Under the pieces are notes generated by a model that had not been told where the DNA came from, made no database searches, and was given only the letters and a program-made list of their open reading frames with translations. Source: Alphaproteobacteria bacterium (GTDB lineage: Bacteria; Pseudomonadota; Alphaproteobacteria; Micropepsales; Micropepsaceae). Taken from it: a stretch of 64,000 nucleotides of DNA. Each line of letters starts with the position of its first letter. Position 1 is the first letter of the stretch. This document shows positions 17,457 through 27,056 of this stretch, piece after piece. The stretch is from NCBI GenBank assembly GCA_025350465.1, contig JANXXU010000041.1, forward strand, positions 1-64,000, in the 5' to 3' direction. The position numbers were made by a program, and so were the translations under genes.

Positions 17457-18700
17457 ACGAAGGTACGGTCTATGTGATCGGAGCGGGCCTCGCCGGGCTC
17501 TCCGCCGCGGTCGAGCTTGCGGCGAAAGGAATACGCGTTTGCCTGATCGAAGGCACAGCTCAAGCGGGCGGACGCTGCCGCTCGTATTTCGACGCCGCGT
17601 TAGGCCAAGTGATCGATAACGGCAATCATCTGGTGCTGTCCGGGAATCATGCGGTTCACGCTTATCTGCGCACGATCGGCGCGGTCGATAAGCTCGCCGG
17701 TCCGAACCGCGCGCGCTTTGCGTTTGCCGATCTTGCAAGCGGTGCACGATGGACGATCGCGCCGAACGAAGGCCCGCTGCCCTGGTGGGTGCTGATCAAA
17801 GAGCGCCGCGTGCCGGGAAGTTCGCTTGGCGAATATCTGACTCTGGTGAAATTGCTCGCGACCTCGCGCGGCAAACGGATCAACGAAGTCATCGCGTGCG
17901 AAGGTCCGTTGTGGCGAAATCTACTGCAACCGTTTCTGCTCGCGGCTTTGAATACCGAACCGGAGATTGCTTCGGCAGAACTCGCCGCGGCGGTCATGCG
18001 CGAAACGCTCGCCAGGGGCGGACACGCCTACCGCCCTCGTATCGCCTCGCCCACTCTGGACGCTGCCTTCGTCGAGCCGGCTCTCGCTTTTCTGCGAGGA
18101 AAAGGCGTCGATGTCCGCTTTGGCGGGCGGTTGCGCGCTGTCGGCCTCTCGGGCAATCGCGCGGCATCGTTGGATTTCGCAGAGCAGCAGATGACGCTGG
18201 CGCCGCACGATCGTGTAGTCCTGGCGACGCCGTCATGGGTGACGCAAGAGCTGCTTCCGGATATCCTCGCGCCCAACGAATTCCGCGCCATCGTCAACGC
18301 GCACTTTGCGATTCCGGCTCCGCCCGGAGCCCCTCCTCTAACGGGTGTGATCGGCGGAACTGCCGAATGGATCTTTGCATTTCACGACCGGATTTCGGTC
18401 ACGGTCTCGGGCGCGGACCGGATCGTGGATACGGATCGGGAGACATTGGCGAAAGCATTCTGGGCGGATATTGCCGCCGTTTACGGTCTTGGCCTCGATC
18501 TGCCGCCGTGGCAAATCGTCAAGGAGCGCCGTGCGACGTTTGCTGCGACGCCCGTTCAAGCGGCCCGACGGGCGAAGGCCAAGACGGCTTGGTCGAACGT
18601 CGTCCTCGCCGGGGATTGGACTGACACGGGGTTGCCTGCCACGATTGAAGGGGCTGTGCGCTCGGGCCAGCGGGCCGCCCAGTTGATAGCAGGAGCTTGA
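17453..18700 (+). CDS. hpnE: Hydroxysqualene dehydroxylase HpnE
   Basis: The product is 415 residues. The FAD-binding VIGAGLAGLSAAVEL motif is at the N-terminus with a downstream acidic residue in CLIEG, and a C-terminal LAGDWTDTGLPATIEGA motif completes the amine-oxidase/phytoene-desaturase FAD fold. HpnE reduces hydroxysqualene to squalene. It is the last gene of the ATGA-coupled chain from hpnL, and shc begins one base after its stop. Confidence 0.92.
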   Translation: MNEGTVYVIGAGLAGLSAAVELAAKGIRVCLIEGTAQAGGRCRSYFDAALGQVIDNGNHLVLSGNHAVHAYLRTIGAVDKLAGPNRARFAFADLASGARWTIAPNEGPLPWWVLIKERRVPGSSLGEYLTLVKLLATSRGKRINEVIACEGPLWRNLLQPFLLAALNTEPEIASAELAAAVMRETLARGGHAYRPRIASPTLDAAFVEPALAFLRGKGVDVRFGGRLRAVGLSGNRAASLDFAEQQMTLAPHDRVVLATPSWVTQELLPDILAPNEFRAIVNAHFAIPAPPGAPPLTGVIGGTAEWIFAFHDRISVTVSGADRIVDTDRETLAKAFWADIAAVYGLGLDLPPWQIVKERRATFAATPVQAARRAKAKTAWSNVVLAGDWTDTGLPATIEGAVRSGQRAAQLIAGA

Positions 18701-18701
18701 G

Positions 18702-20642
18702 ATGGATCAGGTGGTGAGGATCGACCCGACGGATGTGGCGGCACTGATCGCAGGCGCAACCGATGCGCTGGTGAAGCAGCAGCGGAATGACGGCCATTGG
18801 GTTTTCGAACTCGAGGCCGATTCAACAATTCCATCCGAGTATGTGCTGCTCGTTCATTATCTCGGTGAGCCCGCGGATCTCGAGCTCGAGCGAAAGATCG
18901 GCAACTATTTGCGCCACCGGCAGGGCGATCACGGTGGATGGCCGCTCTATCGTGATGGCGCCTTTGACCTCAGCGCTACGGTGAAGGCCTATTTCGCGCT
19001 GAAGATGATCGGCGACTTGCCAGACGCCCCGCATATGGCGCGCGCACGGGAGGCAATTCTGGCGCGCGGCGGCGCGGTAAAGGCGAATGTCTTCACCCGC
19101 ATTCAGCTTGCTCTCTATGGCGAAACGTCGTGGGACAACACGCCCACGGTGCCTGCCGAACTGATCCTCCTGCCGCGCTGGTTTCCCATCCATCTCTCCA
19201 AGATGTCGTACTGGGCGCGCACCGTGATCGTGCCGCTGCTCGTGCTGCAAGCCCTCAAGCCGCTTGCACGCAATGCGCGCGCAATCCATGTGCCGGAGTT
19301 ATTTGCGCCGAAGGGTGAGCACACGCCGCAACGCGCACCGCATCAAAATCGTTACTGGGCGGCCTTCTTCGCCGCGCTCGATTGGTTGCTGAAGCGTGTC
19401 GATCCGGTGTGGCCGAAAGCATTGCGCAAGCGCGCGATCGACCGCTGTTTGAAATTCGTGAAGGAGCGGCTGAACGGCGAGGATGGGCTAGGGGCTATTT
19501 ATCCGGCGATCGCTAATAGCGTGATGATGCTCGATGCCCTTGGGTATCCGGCAAGTCATCCCGACCGCGCGATCGCGCGCCGCGCGATCGAGAAGCTGCT
19601 CATCGTCGGGGACGACGAGGCCTATTGTCAGCCATGCGTCTCGCCGGTGTGGGACACGGCGCTTGCTTGTCATGCCTTGATGGAAGCCATCGGCGAGACA
19701 AGCGGTGAGGTCGCGCGTGGATTGGAATGGCTGAAGCCGCGTCAGGTGCTCGATGTCGACGGCGACTGGGCGGAAGAACGGCGCGGCGTGCGGCCCGGCG
19801 GCTGGGCGTTTCAGTACAACAACGCGCACTATCCCGATCTCGATGACACGGCGGTGGTGGTGATGGCGCTGGATCGTGCGCGCGCAAGCCCGCAAGGCGC
19901 GGATTCCAAAGGTGCGATCGACCGCGGGCGCGAATGGGTGGAGGGGCTGCAAAGTAAGAATGGCGGCTGGGGCGCCTTCGACGCCGACAACGTCTATCAC
20001 TATCTGAACAACATCCCGTTCGCCGATCACGGTGCGTTGCTCGATCCGCCGACGGAGGATGTGACGGGCCGCTGTGTCGGTATGTTGGCGCAGCTGGGCG
20101 AACCCCTGGACAGCGTACGCATGCAGGCGGCGATCGGATATCTGCAGCGCTCACAACTCAAAGACGGAAGTTGGTTCGGGCGCTGGGGCGTGAATTACAT
20201 CTACGGGACCTGGTCTGTTCTGGCGGGCCTAAATGCGGCGCGTATCGATCCGCAAACGCCGATGGTCCGCACGGCGGTGGATTGGTTGGTGTCCATTCAA
20301 AACGACGACGGAGGTTGGGGCGAGAGCTGCGACAGCTATCGGCTCGACTACAAAGGCTATCAACCGGCGCCCTCGACTGCTTCGCAGACGGCGTGGGCGC
20401 TTTTGGGCCTGATGGCGGCGGGCGAAGTCGATCACCCCGCCGTGGCGCGCGGCATCGTCTATCTCAAGGAAACACAGCAAGAAGACGGATTGTGGGGCCA
20501 GGAGCGATACACCGGCGGCGGATTTCCACGGGTCTTCTATCTGCGCTATCACGGCTATCCAAAATTCTTTCCGCTCTGGGCGGTCGCGCGCTATCGAAAT
20601 CTGAAGGCCAGCAATTCGCGGCGCGTCGCGTATGGGCTTTAG
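18702..20642 (+). CDS. shc: Squalene-hopene cyclase (HpnF)
   Basis: The product is 646 residues, the usual length of the family. The catalytic acid motif is DLDDTA, with Asp379, Asp381 and Asp382. Several QW repeats are visible, for example NGGWGAFD, DGSWFGRWG, DDGGWGESC and DGLWGQE. The enzyme is a monotopic inner-membrane protein that cyclises squalene to hopene and hopanol in one step. It starts two bases after the hpnE stop and is followed eight bases later by hpnG. Confidence 0.96.
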   Translation: MDQVVRIDPTDVAALIAGATDALVKQQRNDGHWVFELEADSTIPSEYVLLVHYLGEPADLELERKIGNYLRHRQGDHGGWPLYRDGAFDLSATVKAYFALKMIGDLPDAPHMARAREAILARGGAVKANVFTRIQLALYGETSWDNTPTVPAELILLPRWFPIHLSKMSYWARTVIVPLLVLQALKPLARNARAIHVPELFAPKGEHTPQRAPHQNRYWAAFFAALDWLLKRVDPVWPKALRKRAIDRCLKFVKERLNGEDGLGAIYPAIANSVMMLDALGYPASHPDRAIARRAIEKLLIVGDDEAYCQPCVSPVWDTALACHALMEAIGETSGEVARGLEWLKPRQVLDVDGDWAEERRGVRPGGWAFQYNNAHYPDLDDTAVVVMALDRARASPQGADSKGAIDRGREWVEGLQSKNGGWGAFDADNVYHYLNNIPFADHGALLDPPTEDVTGRCVGMLAQLGEPLDSVRMQAAIGYLQRSQLKDGSWFGRWGVNYIYGTWSVLAGLNAARIDPQTPMVRTAVDWLVSIQNDDGGWGESCDSYRLDYKGYQPAPSTASQTAWALLGLMAAGEVDHPAVARGIVYLKETQQEDGLWGQERYTGGGFPRVFYLRYHGYPKFFPLWAVARYRNLKASNSRRVAYGL

Positions 20643-20650
20643 CTAAGCCG

Positions 20651-21310
20651 ATGCTCGTCCTTGTCACCGGCATGAAGCGCGAGGCGAGGATCGTCGCGCG
20701 GGGAAATCAGGTCGTCGTGGCGGGCGGAGACAATTCGAGCCTCGCAGACAGGATTGCGGCGGTGGCGGCGAACGCGCGCGCTCTTCTCAGCATCGGCATT
20801 GGCGGCGGTCTGGCGCCGGATCTTCCGGTCGGCGCAGCTGTGATCGCAACGGAAATTGTGTGGGGCGGGGAGCGTTTGCCGACAAATGCAGTATGGCAGG
20901 GCGCGCTGGCGAAGTGCTTGCCCGGCGCGATTGCCGGCGCGATCGCGGGCAGCAACAGGATCGTCGTCACACCCGCCGCGAAATCGGTCTTGCATCGCGA
21001 GACGGGCGCGCTTCTTGCCGACATGGAATCCCATATCGCAAGCCGCTTTGCCGCGGAACGAAAATTACCCTTTGCGGCTCTGCGCGTGATATCGGACGAC
21101 GCGACGCACAGCCTGCCGCCGGCGGTGCATGGCGCGATCGGACCGGACGGCGACCTCAGGCTCGGCGCTGTGCTGCGTTCGATCGCCGGCAATCCGGCGC
21201 AGATTCCAGAGTTAATCCGCACGGCACGCCGCACGGATCGCGCGATGGTAGAACTTCGCCGCTGCTCAGACCTTCTCGGGAACGGCTTTGCGTGCCCGTA
21301 TCTCGCCTAG
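20651..21310 (+). CDS. hpnG: Hopanoid phosphorylase HpnG
   Basis: The product is 219 residues of the purine/uridine phosphorylase fold: LVTGMKREARI at the start, SIGIGGGLAPDLPVG, and DMESHIASRFA, where the Met-Glu pair contacts ribose. HpnG releases adenine from adenosyl hopane, giving ribosyl hopane. The start at 20651 has no good Shine-Dalgarno, so reinitiation after shc is likely. Its 3' end overlaps the oppositely read hpnH by 45 bases, joining the consecutive pathway steps head to head. Confidence 0.9.
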   Translation: MLVLVTGMKREARIVARGNQVVVAGGDNSSLADRIAAVAANARALLSIGIGGGLAPDLPVGAAVIATEIVWGGERLPTNAVWQGALAKCLPGAIAGAIAGSNRIVVTPAAKSVLHRETGALLADMESHIASRFAAERKLPFAALRVISDDATHSLPPAVHGAIGPDGDLRLGAVLRSIAGNPAQIPELIRTARRTDRAMVELRRCSDLLGNGFACPYLA

Positions 21311-22402
21311 TTGGCGCTCGACGATGCGAGAGTGGAAATGTTCCGCCGGCCGTTGGCGATCGAGAGGGATGTCAGGCGCCATCGGGCCGGACGTTTTCAC
21401 GCCGCGACTGGCAATCGGGATAAGCTTCCACGGATGTTTCACCGAATCGGCAACGGCGGTGCCTTCGAAACCGCAATGAACCATGCAATTCGCGCACTTC
21501 TCGTAGTTCCCGACGCCATATTTCTGCCACTCCGTGCCTTCCATCAGTTCCTTGAAGGTCTTGGCATAGCCTTCGCCGAGCAGATAGCAGGGCTTCTGCC
21601 AGCCGAAGACACAGCGTAGCGGCATGCTCCACGGCGTGCATTCATAGGTCTGGTTGCCGGCGAGGAAATCAAGAAACAGGTCAGACTGCGTGAAGGACCA
21701 TTTCTTCCCGCCGTCGCCGCGAGCGAAAATGTCCCGGAACAGATTCTTCGTGCGCTCGCGGTTGAGGAAATGTTCCTGGTCCGGTGCGCGTTCGTAGGCA
21801 TAGCCGGGCGAAATCGTGATGCCGTCGACACCTAGCGCCGTCATTTCGTCGAAGAAGGCCGCCGTGCGCGCCGCGTCCGTTCCGTGAAACAGCGTGCAAT
21901 TGATCTGCGTGCGAAAGCCCTTGGCTTTCGCCAGCTTGATGGCGTCCACGGCCTTCTCGTACACGCCGTCGAGGCAAACGGACTTGTCGTGCATGCCTTT
22001 GTCGCCGTCGAGGTGGATCGACCACGAGAAATTCGGGTGCGGTTCGTAGTCGTCGATTTTCTTGGCGAGCAGGAGGGCGTTGGTGCAGAGGATCACGAAT
22101 TTTTCACGCTCGATGAAGCCTCTAACGATTTTCGGCATCTCGCGATGAAGAAGGGGCTCGCCGCCGGCGATCGACACGACCGGCGTTCCGCATTCCTCTA
22201 TGGCCTCCATGCATTGGTCGTAAGTGAGGCGCTGGTTGAGGATCTCATCGGGGTAGTCGATCTTGCCGCAACCCGCGCATGCCAAATTGCAGCGGAATAG
22301 AGGTTCCAGCATCAAGACGATCGGGTAGCGCTTGCGGCCCAGCAAGTGCTGCTTGACGACGTACGCGCCGACACGCGCTGCTTGCTTCAAGGGGATAGCC
22401 AC
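21266..22402 (-). CDS. hpnH: Adenosyl-hopene transferase HpnH (radical SAM)
   Basis: The product is 378 residues. The radical SAM motif CNLACAGC has Cys38, Cys42 and Cys45. SIAGGEPLLH and a C-terminal cysteine set (ECTPW, CANCMVHCGFEG) follow, the last being typical of SPASM-like HpnH tails. HpnH adds the 5'-deoxyadenosyl group to hopene, opening synthesis of C35 hopanoids. It is read toward hpnG and overlaps it. ispH lies just upstream on the same strand, so the two may be co-transcribed. Confidence 0.95.
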   Translation of the reverse strand: MAIPLKQAARVGAYVVKQHLLGRKRYPIVLMLEPLFRCNLACAGCGKIDYPDEILNQRLTYDQCMEAIEECGTPVVSIAGGEPLLHREMPKIVRGFIEREKFVILCTNALLLAKKIDDYEPHPNFSWSIHLDGDKGMHDKSVCLDGVYEKAVDAIKLAKAKGFRTQINCTLFHGTDAARTAAFFDEMTALGVDGITISPGYAYERAPDQEHFLNRERTKNLFRDIFARGDGGKKWSFTQSDLFLDFLAGNQTYECTPWSMPLRCVFGWQKPCYLLGEGYAKTFKELMEGTEWQKYGVGNYEKCANCMVHCGFEGTAVADSVKHPWKLIPIASRGVKTSGPMAPDIPLDRQRPAEHFHSRIVERQLGEIRARKAVPEKV

Positions 22403-22417
22403 TCAGGTCTCCATTTC

Positions 22418-23362
22418 TCAAACTTTTTCGCCGATTGAAACTCTGAGCTGAGCGGGCAATCGGAACGCTATATTCTCTTTCTTGCCTTCCATCTCGGTCA
22501 GTTCGAGCGCGCTGTCAAATTGGCGAAGCTTCTCGATGACCTCCAACACAAGCTCTTCGGGCGCCGAGGCACCGGCCGTCAGCCCGACAACCTCTTTGTG
22601 CGCGAGCCAGGCCGTCTCCAGTTCGCTCGCATCGGCGATCAAATAACTGGGTACGCCGCATTCGCGCCCGATCTCCTGCAATCGATTTGAGTTCGAGCTA
22701 TTCTTGGCGCCGACCACGAGGACGATGTCTGCAATCTTGCAAAGCTCACGCACCGCGGTTTGCCTATTCTGGGTTGCATAGCATATGTCGGACGTGTTCG
22801 GGCCCATCACATCTGGGAATTTTTCGTGCAGCGCGGCGATGATCGAGCGTGTGTCGTCGATGCTCAGAGTGGTTTGCGTGACGTAGGCGATCTTTGTGTC
22901 TTCGGGCAGGTCGAGGGCCGAGACGTCCAACGGCGAGGAAACGAGGCGAACCGGTCCTCCGACCTGGCCGATCGTGCCTTCGACCTCCGGGTGACCAGCG
23001 TGCCCGATGAGGACTAGTGTGCGCCCCTGCGAGATGTACCGCCTACCTTGCATATGAACCTTGGTGACGAGCGGGCAAGTCGCGTCAAGCACCGGCAGAT
23101 TTCGCGACGCCGCGTCGTCGATTACCTTCTGAGGCGCGCCATGCGCGCTGAGCACGGTCACCGCACCGTCGGGGATTTCGTCGAGCTCTTCGACGAAGTG
23201 AGCACCCTTGTGTCTCAGTTTCTCTACGACGTGGCGGTTGTGAACGATCTCATGGCGCACGTAGACCGGCTCTTCGTAGCGGTCCAATGCTTGCTCCACT
23301 ATCTCAATCGCTCGAACAACCCCCGCACAGAATCCGCGCGGTTGTGCCAACACTACTCGCAT
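22418..23362 (-). CDS. ispH: 4-hydroxy-3-methylbut-2-enyl diphosphate reductase
   Basis: The product is 314 residues. The three iron-sulfur cysteines are Cys12 (GFCAGV), Cys96 (DATCPLV) and Cys194 ([11 protein letters not shown]). IspH performs the last step of the MEP pathway, giving IPP and DMAPP. It lies 15 bases upstream of hpnH on the same strand, coupling precursor supply to hopanoid synthesis. It is divergent from the prenyl synthase gene. Confidence 0.96.
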   Translation of the reverse strand: MRVVLAQPRGFCAGVVRAIEIVEQALDRYEEPVYVRHEIVHNRHVVEKLRHKGAHFVEELDEIPDGAVTVLSAHGAPQKVIDDAASRNLPVLDATCPLVTKVHMQGRRYISQGRTLVLIGHAGHPEVEGTIGQVGGPVRLVSSPLDVSALDLPEDTKIAYVTQTTLSIDDTRSIIAALHEKFPDVMGPNTSDICYATQNRQTAVRELCKIADIVLVVGAKNSSNSNRLQEIGRECGVPSYLIADASELETAWLAHKEVVGLTAGASAPEELVLEVIEKLRQFDSALELTEMEGKKENIAFRLPAQLRVSIGEKV

Positions 23363-23648
23363 TTCGGCGCTCCGGTCCTGAGCCTCGTTGTTCTCTTCTA
23401 CGTCTGAGCCGTAAGCGCTCGGCCTTCGCTCAAGAAGGGTAACTTATGGCTCTTTCCGTTTTTCGCAAACGGTTCCGCCCGTCGTTCCTGGTTGTAAGGT
23501 TCTGTCCATCGTCGCTGATTGTAAAAATGTGACTTTTTGGGACCCTTATGTTGTCGAGATGTGACGCATCTGGAAGATGCTGGCAAAACTACTGACAAGC
23601 CTGGCAAGATGATTGGTATTTCTTAGCTGACTGTAGAAGAGGCAGTTG

Positions 23649-24590
23649 ATGGTCCTTTCAGCAGATAGCGCCAACCGGTCGGTTGGAATCCCGCCTGGGG
23701 TTAAGTCCTCTTTCCCGGCGGCGCTTGCCATTGCAGCCGAGGCAGTGGACGCTGCACTTGAGTTGCTTCTACCGAAGCCGGCGGGCCTGCATGCCCGCGT
23801 TCAGGAGGCAATGCGTTACGCCGTGTTTGCGGGAGGCAAGAGACTGCGCCCTTTTCTCGTCATGCAAAGCGCAGCGTTGTTCGACGTGGAGCCCCAACAA
23901 GCTGTGCGAACAGCCGCAGCAATAGAAAGCGTCCATACCTATTCGCTCGTTCACGACGACCTGCCCTGCATGGATGACGACGACCTGCGCCGCGGCCGTC
24001 CGACGGCGCATAAGGCTTTTGACGAGGCAACGGCGGTATTGGCGGGCGATGCTTTGTTGACCGCTGCTTTCGAAATTCTCGCCGACGCCGGGACCCATCA
24101 ATCACCATCGGTCCGCTGCCGATTGGTCAGCGAGCTCGCACGCGCGGCGGGAAACAACGGAATGATCGGCGGACAGATGATCGATATGCAAGCAGCAGAA
24201 AAACATCTGCTTGCGGACGATGTGATCACGCTCCAACAAATGAAGACTGGCGCTCTGTTCGAATTCTGCTGCGTGGCAGGATCGATGCTTGGGCAAGGCA
24301 GCATTGCCGACGAGAAGCGCCTGCGCGGCTACGCGCATGATATCGGACTCTTGTTCCAAATTACGGACGATCTTCTGGACGTCTTGGGTTCCGCCGAAAA
24401 AACCGGTAAAGCGGTCGGAAAAGACAACGAGCAGGGTAAGAAAACGTTGGTTTCTCTTTGGGGGATTGATGTCGCGCGCCAAAAGGCGCAGGGGCTGGCA
24501 CAGCGTGCTGCGCAGACGATGGCGCACTACGGACCGGCCGCGGATGCGCTGCAGGCTCTACCGGCCTACCTCCTCGAGCGCGAATCCTAG
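23649..24590 (+). CDS. ispA: Polyprenyl (farnesyl/geranyl) diphosphate synthase
   Basis: The product is 313 residues. The first Asp-rich motif is HDDLPCMDDDDLRRG and the second is QITDDLLD; GGKRLRP near residue 64 binds diphosphate. The four-residue gap between the Asp pairs of the first motif (DDLPCMD) is usual for bacterial farnesyl diphosphate synthases. Farnesyl diphosphate is the substrate of HpnD. ATG 23649 follows an AGAGG site. dxs lies 39 bases downstream, so the two probably form an operon. Confidence 0.9.
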   Translation: MVLSADSANRSVGIPPGVKSSFPAALAIAAEAVDAALELLLPKPAGLHARVQEAMRYAVFAGGKRLRPFLVMQSAALFDVEPQQAVRTAAAIESVHTYSLVHDDLPCMDDDDLRRGRPTAHKAFDEATAVLAGDALLTAAFEILADAGTHQSPSVRCRLVSELARAAGNNGMIGGQMIDMQAAEKHLLADDVITLQQMKTGALFEFCCVAGSMLGQGSIADEKRLRGYAHDIGLLFQITDDLLDVLGSAEKTGKAVGKDNEQGKKTLVSLWGIDVARQKAQGLAQRAAQTMAHYGPAADALQALPAYLLERES

Positions 24591-24629
24591 TTCTTTCGTA
24601 TTTCAACCTAGAACCGACCGAGTCATGTG

Positions 24630-26510
24630 ATGAGTTCAAGAACAACAAGCTCGCCGTTATCGCTTCTCGAGGACATCAATTTGCCGTCGGATCTGCGACG
24701 GTTGGACAAAGGCCGGATGCGCGCGGTTGCCGACGAGTTGCGCGCCGAAGTGATCAGCGCCGTCTCGGTCTCGGGCGGACATTTCGGAGCGGGGCTCGGC
24801 GTCGTCGAGTTGACTGTGGCGTTGCATTTTGTGTTCGACACGCCCACCGACAAGGTTATCTGGGATGTCGGCCATCAAGCCTATCCGCACAAAGTATTGA
24901 CCGGGCGCCGCAATCGAATCCGCACGATTCGTCAGGGCGGCGGGCTGTCGGGTTTCACCAAGCGCGCGGAAAGCGAGTATGACGCCTTCGGCGCCGCGCA
25001 TTCATCCACCGCAATCTCGGCCGGAATGGGAATGGCGGTGTCTCGGGACCTGAGCGGCAAACAACACCACGTCATAAGTGTTATCGGAGACGGCGCCATG
25101 TCGGCGGGCATGGCCTATGAGGCTCTAAACAACGCGGGAGCCAGCAAATCACGTCTTCTGGTGATCTTGAACGACAACAATATGTCGATCGCGCCCGCGA
25201 CCGGGGCGCTCAACGCGCATCTCAACCGCGTCACCAGCGGGGAATGCGAACAACCGGCGATCTTCGAGCTTTTCGGAATGCGGTATCTTGGACCAATCGA
25301 CGGTCACGACGTCGATAGTCTTATCGCGACGCTGGAGGCGATCCGCGACGACAAGCGCTGCGGCCCGACACTTCTGCACGTCGTCACGGAAAAAGGGCAT
25401 GGTTATGCGCCGGCAGCCAATTCTCCCGACAAGGGGCACGCCGTCGCAAAATTCGACGTGGCGACCGGTGCTCAAACGAAAGCAAAAAGCAGTGTACCAA
25501 GTTATACGAGCGTTTTTGCGGGCGAGTTGATCAAGCAGGCGGAGAAGGATCCGAAGATCGTCGCGATTACCGCCGCCATGCCTTCAGGTACCGGACTCGA
25601 CAAATTCGAAAAGGTGTTTCCGGATCGCATGTTCGATGTCGGTATTGCGGAGCAGCACGCGGTAACCTTTGCCGCGGGTCTCGCAGCCGAGGGCTACAAG
25701 CCTTTTTGCGCGATTTATTCGACATTTCTGCAACGCGCTTACGATCAGGTCGTGCACGACGTCGCGATCCAAAATCTGCCTGTGCGCTTCGCGATGGACC
25801 GTGCGGGCTTGGTTGGCGCCGACGGCTGCACGCATGCCGGCAGTTTCGACATAGCGTATCTGGGCTGCCTGCCTGGCATGGTGATCATGGCGCCTGCCGA
25901 CGAGGCTGAACTTGCACATATGGTTGCAACAGCGGCCGCTTATGACGAGGGCCCGATCGCATTTCGTTTCCCACGGGGCGATGGTGTCGGCGTGGCGCTG
26001 CCCGAGCGGGCGGAGGTACTGCCCTTGGGTAAGGGACGCGTTCTGCGCGAAGGCGAGGACGTGGCAATCCTGAGCCTCGGCACGCGGCTGGCCGACGCAC
26101 TGGCGGCGGCGGAAATGCTCTCGGTCCAAGGGATATCCTGTACCGTCGCCGATGCACGCTTCGCCAAGCCCATCGATCGCGATCTGGTGCGGTCGTTGGC
26201 GCGCCATCATCGAATTCTCGTAACGATTGAAGAGGGCTCCGTCGGCGGGTTCGGCTCACAGGTGCTTCACGACCTGGTCCATCTCGACCTGCTGCGCGGC
26301 GGACTCATCGTTCGCACGCTGACGCTGCCCGACCGGTTCCAGGATCATGACGATATGGCCCGCCAATACGCCGAAGCCGGCTTGGACGCCCGGTCAATTG
26401 CTCGCGTCGTTGCGGAAGCATTCGGCGCCGGCAACGTTCTGCCCGCCGTCAGATCGAACAAGCCGGAGCCCGTGCAGCTATCAAGCCGCCGCACGGCGCG
26501 ATCGACGTAG
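24630..26510 (+). CDS. dxs: 1-deoxy-D-xylulose-5-phosphate synthase
   Basis: The product is 626 residues. The thiamine diphosphate site is seen in [18 protein letters not shown]. Other transketolase-like features are VGHQAYPHK near the N-terminus, GTGLDKF and [13 protein letters not shown]. Dxs condenses pyruvate and glyceraldehyde-3-phosphate, the entry point of the MEP pathway. Together with ispH and the prenyl synthase it puts isoprenoid supply beside the hopanoid genes. A GTG at 24627 directly precedes the chosen ATG. Confidence 0.96.
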   Translation: MSSRTTSSPLSLLEDINLPSDLRRLDKGRMRAVADELRAEVISAVSVSGGHFGAGLGVVELTVALHFVFDTPTDKVIWDVGHQAYPHKVLTGRRNRIRTIRQGGGLSGFTKRAESEYDAFGAAHSSTAISAGMGMAVSRDLSGKQHHVISVIGDGAMSAGMAYEALNNAGASKSRLLVILNDNNMSIAPATGALNAHLNRVTSGECEQPAIFELFGMRYLGPIDGHDVDSLIATLEAIRDDKRCGPTLLHVVTEKGHGYAPAANSPDKGHAVAKFDVATGAQTKAKSSVPSYTSVFAGELIKQAEKDPKIVAITAAMPSGTGLDKFEKVFPDRMFDVGIAEQHAVTFAAGLAAEGYKPFCAIYSTFLQRAYDQVVHDVAIQNLPVRFAMDRAGLVGADGCTHAGSFDIAYLGCLPGMVIMAPADEAELAHMVATAAAYDEGPIAFRFPRGDGVGVALPERAEVLPLGKGRVLREGEDVAILSLGTRLADALAAAEMLSVQGISCTVADARFAKPIDRDLVRSLARHHRILVTIEEGSVGGFGSQVLHDLVHLDLLRGGLIVRTLTLPDRFQDHDDMARQYAEAGLDARSIARVVAEAFGAGNVLPAVRSNKPEPVQLSSRRTARST

Positions 26511-26682
26511 CGTATGCACGCCGTCAAAGTTGGAGCGCCGACCGACGACATTCACCTTTTGTTAGGGCTCGACCACGGGCCTCCCGGCGGGCTTGGCAGT
26601 TGCGCTTCCTCTCGCATCTTTTTTAACTATGCTCGCAAAGAACCGAACGGCCTTCGCTCTTTGCATAGAGGTGCCCGTGTCT

Positions 26683-26720
26683 ACTGCCGCCAGGGCGTCG
26701 AATGCCGCCAGGGCGTCGAA
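26683..26720 (+). repeat. 18-base tandem duplication
   Basis: The unit TGCCGCCAGGGCGTCGAA occurs twice in a row here, in the gap of 240 bases between dxs and the small gene at 26751. It looks like a recent slippage event. I assign no function. Confidence 0.6.
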
Positions 26721-26750
26721 GCGCCCAGGCCTTAGAACAAGGTGTCCGGC

Positions 26751-27050
26751 ATGGATGGCGTCGTCACGGACCTGCTGAAGCGGGTTATCGAAACTCAGCA
26801 CGGCGGGATCGGCACGTTCGTCCAGTCCGTCCGCGTGCATAAGGCCAATGCCGACAGAACCCAATGGGACGGCATCGTCCATATCTTCGACTTGAAGGGC
26901 AACCCCAACGCCAAACGGGCCTACGCGTGGTCCTCGCCGGTCAAAGGCAGCACAAAGCCGCGATATTTCGCCGTCTTGCATCAAGCGCGCATCACTGGCC
27001 CGGCCGAGGCCGTAAAGGCTGCGGCGGCAGCGATCCGCAAGTGGGGCTAG
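26751..27050 (+). CDS. Small conserved-looking hypothetical protein
   Basis: The product is 99 residues, with an AAGGTG ribosome-binding site 6 bases before ATG 26751. The sequence is balanced and protein-like (GIGTFVQSVRVHKAN, WDGIVHIFDLKGNP, AYAWSSPVKGS, ending in an Ala-rich amphipathic helix). It has no signal peptide or membrane segment and no motif I recognise. It converges on the TPR glycosyltransferase-like gene, six bases away. Confidence 0.65.
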   Translation: MDGVVTDLLKRVIETQHGGIGTFVQSVRVHKANADRTQWDGIVHIFDLKGNPNAKRAYAWSSPVKGSTKPRYFAVLHQARITGPAEAVKAAAAAIRKWG

Positions 27051-27056
27051 AACCCG

